A program made the translations under genes and the position numbers. A stretch of 64,000 nucleotides of DNA from Bugula neritina (Eukaryota > Bryozoa > Gymnolaemata > Cheilostomatida > Bugulidae), in contig OZ037769.1 in NCBI GenBank assembly GCA_964035545.1, positions 1,720,501 to 1,784,500 of the forward strand. Direction: 5' to 3'. Position 1 is the stretch's first letter, and every line of letters begins with the position of its first letter. This document shows, in pieces, positions 54,746 through 64,000 of this stretch. The notes under the pieces are model-generated. The model worked only from the letters and a program-made list of their open reading frames with translations, searched no databases and was not told where the DNA came from.

Positions 54746-57328
54746 ATACACAGGAAACAGTCACCGTCAAAGCTGACTGACAGCTAATCATTATCAATCC
54801 AACAGTCCTTAACTCACTTGAAAAAACTTCGGGACATCGTCAGTTTATGTTCTACTTATTTACACACTGACACTGACAGCGTAGTTAAAGGCTTTTTTAG
54901 GCACAGCTTGGGTTTATTTCCAAGTTGGCATAATACCAAAGTATAAGTATATTATAATAATGGAATAATATACACAATACTCAATATTTATAAATCTTCA
55001 CTTTAAAGTAAACCGAAACGCACTTGTATTATTATCATTATCATTATCATTATGATCATCAGTTTTATTCTTACTTTTTAGGTAAAATTGCACAAATGAA
55101 GAAGTGGGTAGGTAAAAATTAAAATGGCCAAAACCTTCCACGCATACGCACGTTTCTTCTGCCTCTGGTCAATTTAGATAAACATTATGGTGCATGTCTT
55201 TTATGACGTACCTGAATGATACGTGTAGTTTTAATTACTTGCATATGTACAATTACAGTAATAATATTTAAAAAAAAGTCGTTCGAACGTCTTTTCTAGT
55301 CCCGTGTTCAGAAGATAATTATGCGAATAGTTTGCAACATTTACAAATGGGGCGGAGCTATTTACAAATTTGCTTGAATAAGTAGAGTTCGTTGTTGATA
55401 ATTATAATATATAATTATTATTAATCGACTCGCTTTTTTTAGAACACGCCTCTTATTTTCTAGCGAATTATGGCGAGAGTTTCCTCACCTTAATTGTTGC
55501 CTTTAGAACAACCTGCATTTGCATACAAAGATACATGTGACTGGGCTTGTGAGCATAAGATTTTTATTTTTTTATTGTTAGAAATTTTACATGTATAATG
55601 TTTTTTTTTTGTAGAATTGATGGCAATTCTCATCTTGAAATTATTTGCTTTGAGAATTTTCATCTTTTTTTGTACTATTTATTTTCAATTTTATCACGTC
55701 ATGTAAAAGCGAAAAAAATCAAATTGAAATTCATTTATTCACTAGCCTAGGCGAGCAGTAGTGCTCCAACAACTTCTACTACTAGTACTAGTACTACTTG
55801 TAGTATACAGCTACTCGAACTGGGTACTTGTACTTGTAGTCGCTATCAGCATGTATATGGCTCTCACCGATCACGCATTACACTTATTCTTGATTTTTAT
55901 TTTATGATTTAGAATTAGTTTTACAGTTAAATTAATGGAGTATCACTATAATTACTACTTGAACTTATAGTTATAGACTATAGTTATAGTTAATAGTAAT
56001 AGTAATACTAATATTAATAGTAATATTTATAAGTAATCAGTAATTATAATTATTATTATAATTATATGAATATTATAATATTAATTCTCATCAAAAATAT
56101 GAGTATGACTGAAACTGGAAGTAAAGGCAACTTGTAATCTAATTTACTTTTTAGTTTTTAGAGTTGCACTTGTTTACTTATAGTTATTGAATTTGATATT
56201 CTGATGCTGTTATTTAATTTTAATTTTACTTTTAGTTTTACTCAAACTTTTAGTCAATGACTTAAATTCAACCATAACTAATAGTAATAGTAATACTATA
56301 AGTATAATGATAAGCATAATGTTTATACTTTATGTTACAAGTACAAATTTTAACAAATATATTAATTATTAGTAGACTCAGTGCAAGTGTCAGTATGATT
56401 AGGACAATCACAATGACAATCTAATGCATGATTATCAGTTGATGAGTAATTATTTTGATTATGAGTGATTAATAGTTATATTTTTAATATTTTGATCAAC
56501 TTAAACTGAGGTGTAGGTTAATAATCATAGTAATAGTGAGTAAGTCTGATGATTATTAGTAACTCACCTCGTATAACAATGATATTTGTTATCAATGACA
56601 CTATGACTATCAGTTTCACTGTCAGTAGCTTTATTATATTTATTCTAATTCAATTTCAATAATTTAAACTGTTAACCTTAAACTGTGTTACTGTGGCTAT
56701 TGTGATTATAACATGAGCAAAACAGACCCAGCTCAATCTGAAACTAGAACTAAAAGTTGCATACTCACAATGCCATAGCTAAAGTGTATTACATCGCAAA
56801 TAAATTACTGATAAAAAAGTGTACAGTAAAAATTTTAAACAACCTTTAAAATATTTAATATCCCAATACAATACAATACATGTACATTAATTTGTTGGTG
56901 TGAGGAGAACAATCAAATTATCAGTTTTGATAAACAGATTTCGTTTATTTATATGCTCAAATAATTCAGGATGGGCAGTTTGTTAAAAAAAAATTAATAT
57001 GATGGCATAAAATTAAATAGTTGTCTATTTCTCAAAAACTGTCTTTAAAAACCCTGTAGCCATTTTGATGTAAAAAATTCAATATTTGTGCCTATAAATA
57101 TTAGAACCGTATGTGTATGTATGTACATGTATGTACATATAAATATTTTCTTAGTTTTACATTTCATCTTATAATTTTTGAATTGATATGTGGTAGATAT
57201 TGCTATTTTGTCAATAACTTCATTATTTTTCTACCGTGTATACGGCTGCTAATCAGATTCCTATTGAAAACGTCTGCTGTTTATAAGTTTGACTTGTTGC
57301 AGTGTTTTTATGCCCGTTCACAAAATAG
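54746..57328. other. Intergenic low-complexity stretch before DDX43
   Basis: No gene recognised. From about 55740 to 56760 the sequence is made of loosely repeated short words (TAGTAATAGTAAT, ACTACTAGTACTAG, ATTATAATTAT) without a fixed period, similar in style to 25360-25690. Confidence 0.5.
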
Positions 57329-62682
<5,354 letters not shown>

Positions 62683-64000
62683 CCATTTTGTAGCCTTGAC
62701 TTGTGATGGAATCTCATCTGTTTCTACGGTGCTGTTCCCCCCTCCCGCCATTCGCTCGCTCAGCATCGTTTATTAACTATTTCGTTTAGGCAATTCCTAG
62801 TTCTAGTCATTTTTGCATGGGCTGTTAGTTATTATACACAGACCAGCGATGTGAAATAATGTAAATATATTTTTGTTTTACTGAAACATTTCTCGGCTAA
62901 TTTGAATTCTCTCTGTTGTTTTACAGATGTAGTTCTGAGCTTCATCAATAATATATTGTTGTAAAACTTTGATTTATTGTTTGATGTATTTATATCATCC
63001 AGAGTATATGAAGCAGATCTTCCGCTTGATCTCTACGCTAAAAGTCAAACATGGTTGGTTATTTTTTGCTCTTGTCAAGAACAGATTTAGAAGCTCATAG
63101 CAGAAACTTGTAAAATCAAATTGATATGGAGATTGTGACTAGATGAGTTGATGTATAATAATAAAGCAATGACCAGTAAATGAAATGAAATGGTGCATTA
63201 GGAGTTGTCTATACTATGAGCAGCCAAAATTAATATTTAGGATAATAATTGTGCAATAGCTAATCAGTTCAATATATATTATAAATTTTACAAAGCTAAG
63301 GTGTTTATTCATTTTGCTTGCAAATATAAACTTCTAGTTGATAGTAACTAACAGCAAATATATCTGATTGGTAGCTTTATATTGTTAAGGCTTTAGTGGC
63401 CAATAGGAATGTTTTCACCGCTCTGATTGGTCAATCTGTGACACATTATTTTGGTGTTGGGCATAGCTGATACCCTGGACACATATCTCTAATGCATCAC
63501 ACTTTCCTCTACAGCAAAATTATGCTTGCCAAAAACAAAAAATACTAATTTCAAATTAATTGGAATTGATAAAAGTGGAATTGTGAGTATCAATAAGGGA
63601 AAACAATAACTCAATATCAAAACTGTGCTATGCATCTAGTTTGAAATTATTCTTGTAATTTGAAAATATATATGTAACTTGTTAAGGTAATACATCAAGG
63701 AAAAGTAAGGCTCGCTTTATCACCCAACATGCATGTATGCACAGCCAGCATAATATAATCGTACTATATATTGTTTAAATATATAACTATATTATGATTA
63801 TGTACTAGAACTATATTGTGATCTCAGTAATATAATAGTAATCATAGTATGTCACTGCAATCTTCTAGTAGGTATACATGCATGGTTGGCACACAATGCC
63901 TAATGAAGGTGGTAAAATGGGTCGTATAATTCCAATGCGATGACTACATCTCGTATGCATTCCATTTATTATAAGCAATTGCACTTAGTAGAATGTATTA
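62683..64000. other. DDX43 3' UTR and right flank
   Basis: A candidate AATAAA lies at 63160-63165. No further exon is recognised. Two CCAAT-type motifs (CCAATAGG near 63400, GATTGGTC near 63425) could belong to a promoter beyond the window but are not enough to claim one. Confidence 0.5.
63160..63165 (+). promoter_or_regulatory. Candidate poly(A) signal of DDX43
   Basis: AATAAA about 480 bases after the stop codon. Confidence 0.4.

Noticed and set aside
63395-63435. CCAAT-type motifs as a promoter
   Set aside because: Two short motifs without a start site or gene in the window are not enough.

Overview
This is a 64 kb piece of nuclear DNA from an animal, most likely an invertebrate. All genes are intron-rich with GT-AG introns, the background is AT-rich, and the proteins belong to animal families (secreted Frizzled-related protein, haem-domain guanylate cyclase, KH/DEAD-box helicase). 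Bacterial features are absent. I cannot name the species or phylum from sequence alone. Gene models were built by hand from family similarity, splice sites and codon phase. In every model the exon phases match and the complete coding lengths divide by three.

Layout, left to right: a 5 kb array of 25-bp repeats inside an intron of HPD (4-hydroxyphenylpyruvate dioxygenase, + strand, 5' end outside the window); an intergenic stretch with a TTAA-flanked MITE-like element; a secreted Frizzled-related protein (+); a purine-pyrimidine alternating microsatellite; NDUFAF5 (+); a five-exon CXorf65-like gene on the minus strand, tail-to-tail with NDUFAF5 and head-to-head with the next gene; a divergent soluble-guanylate-cyclase-like gene (+, 17 exons); a GPI-anchored mucin-like surface protein with two homologous six-exon modules (+, 15 exons); a decayed LINE fragment; and a DDX43-type KH/DEAD-box helicase with vasa-like FG repeats (+, 12 exons). 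The genes do not form one pathway. They cover tyrosine catabolism, Wnt modulation, complex I assembly, cyclic-nucleotide signalling, cell surface and germline-type RNA metabolism.

The most unusual feature is not a gene. Minisatellites repeatedly start exactly at a 5' splice site or end exactly at a 3' splice site, and several units contain exon bases, so the splice site itself is multiplied at a fixed spacing. Examples are six donors every 15 bp, six acceptors every 36 bp, five donors every 25 bp, four donors every 30 bp and three acceptors every 44 bp. Three arrays have a unit divisible by three and stay open in the coding frame, so shifted splice choice could add in-frame peptide repeats. 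Other points worth checking are the guanylate cyclase, which combines a beta-type haem-ligand histidine with an alpha-type half active site, and the GPI protein, whose paired modules look like one propeller blade per exon.
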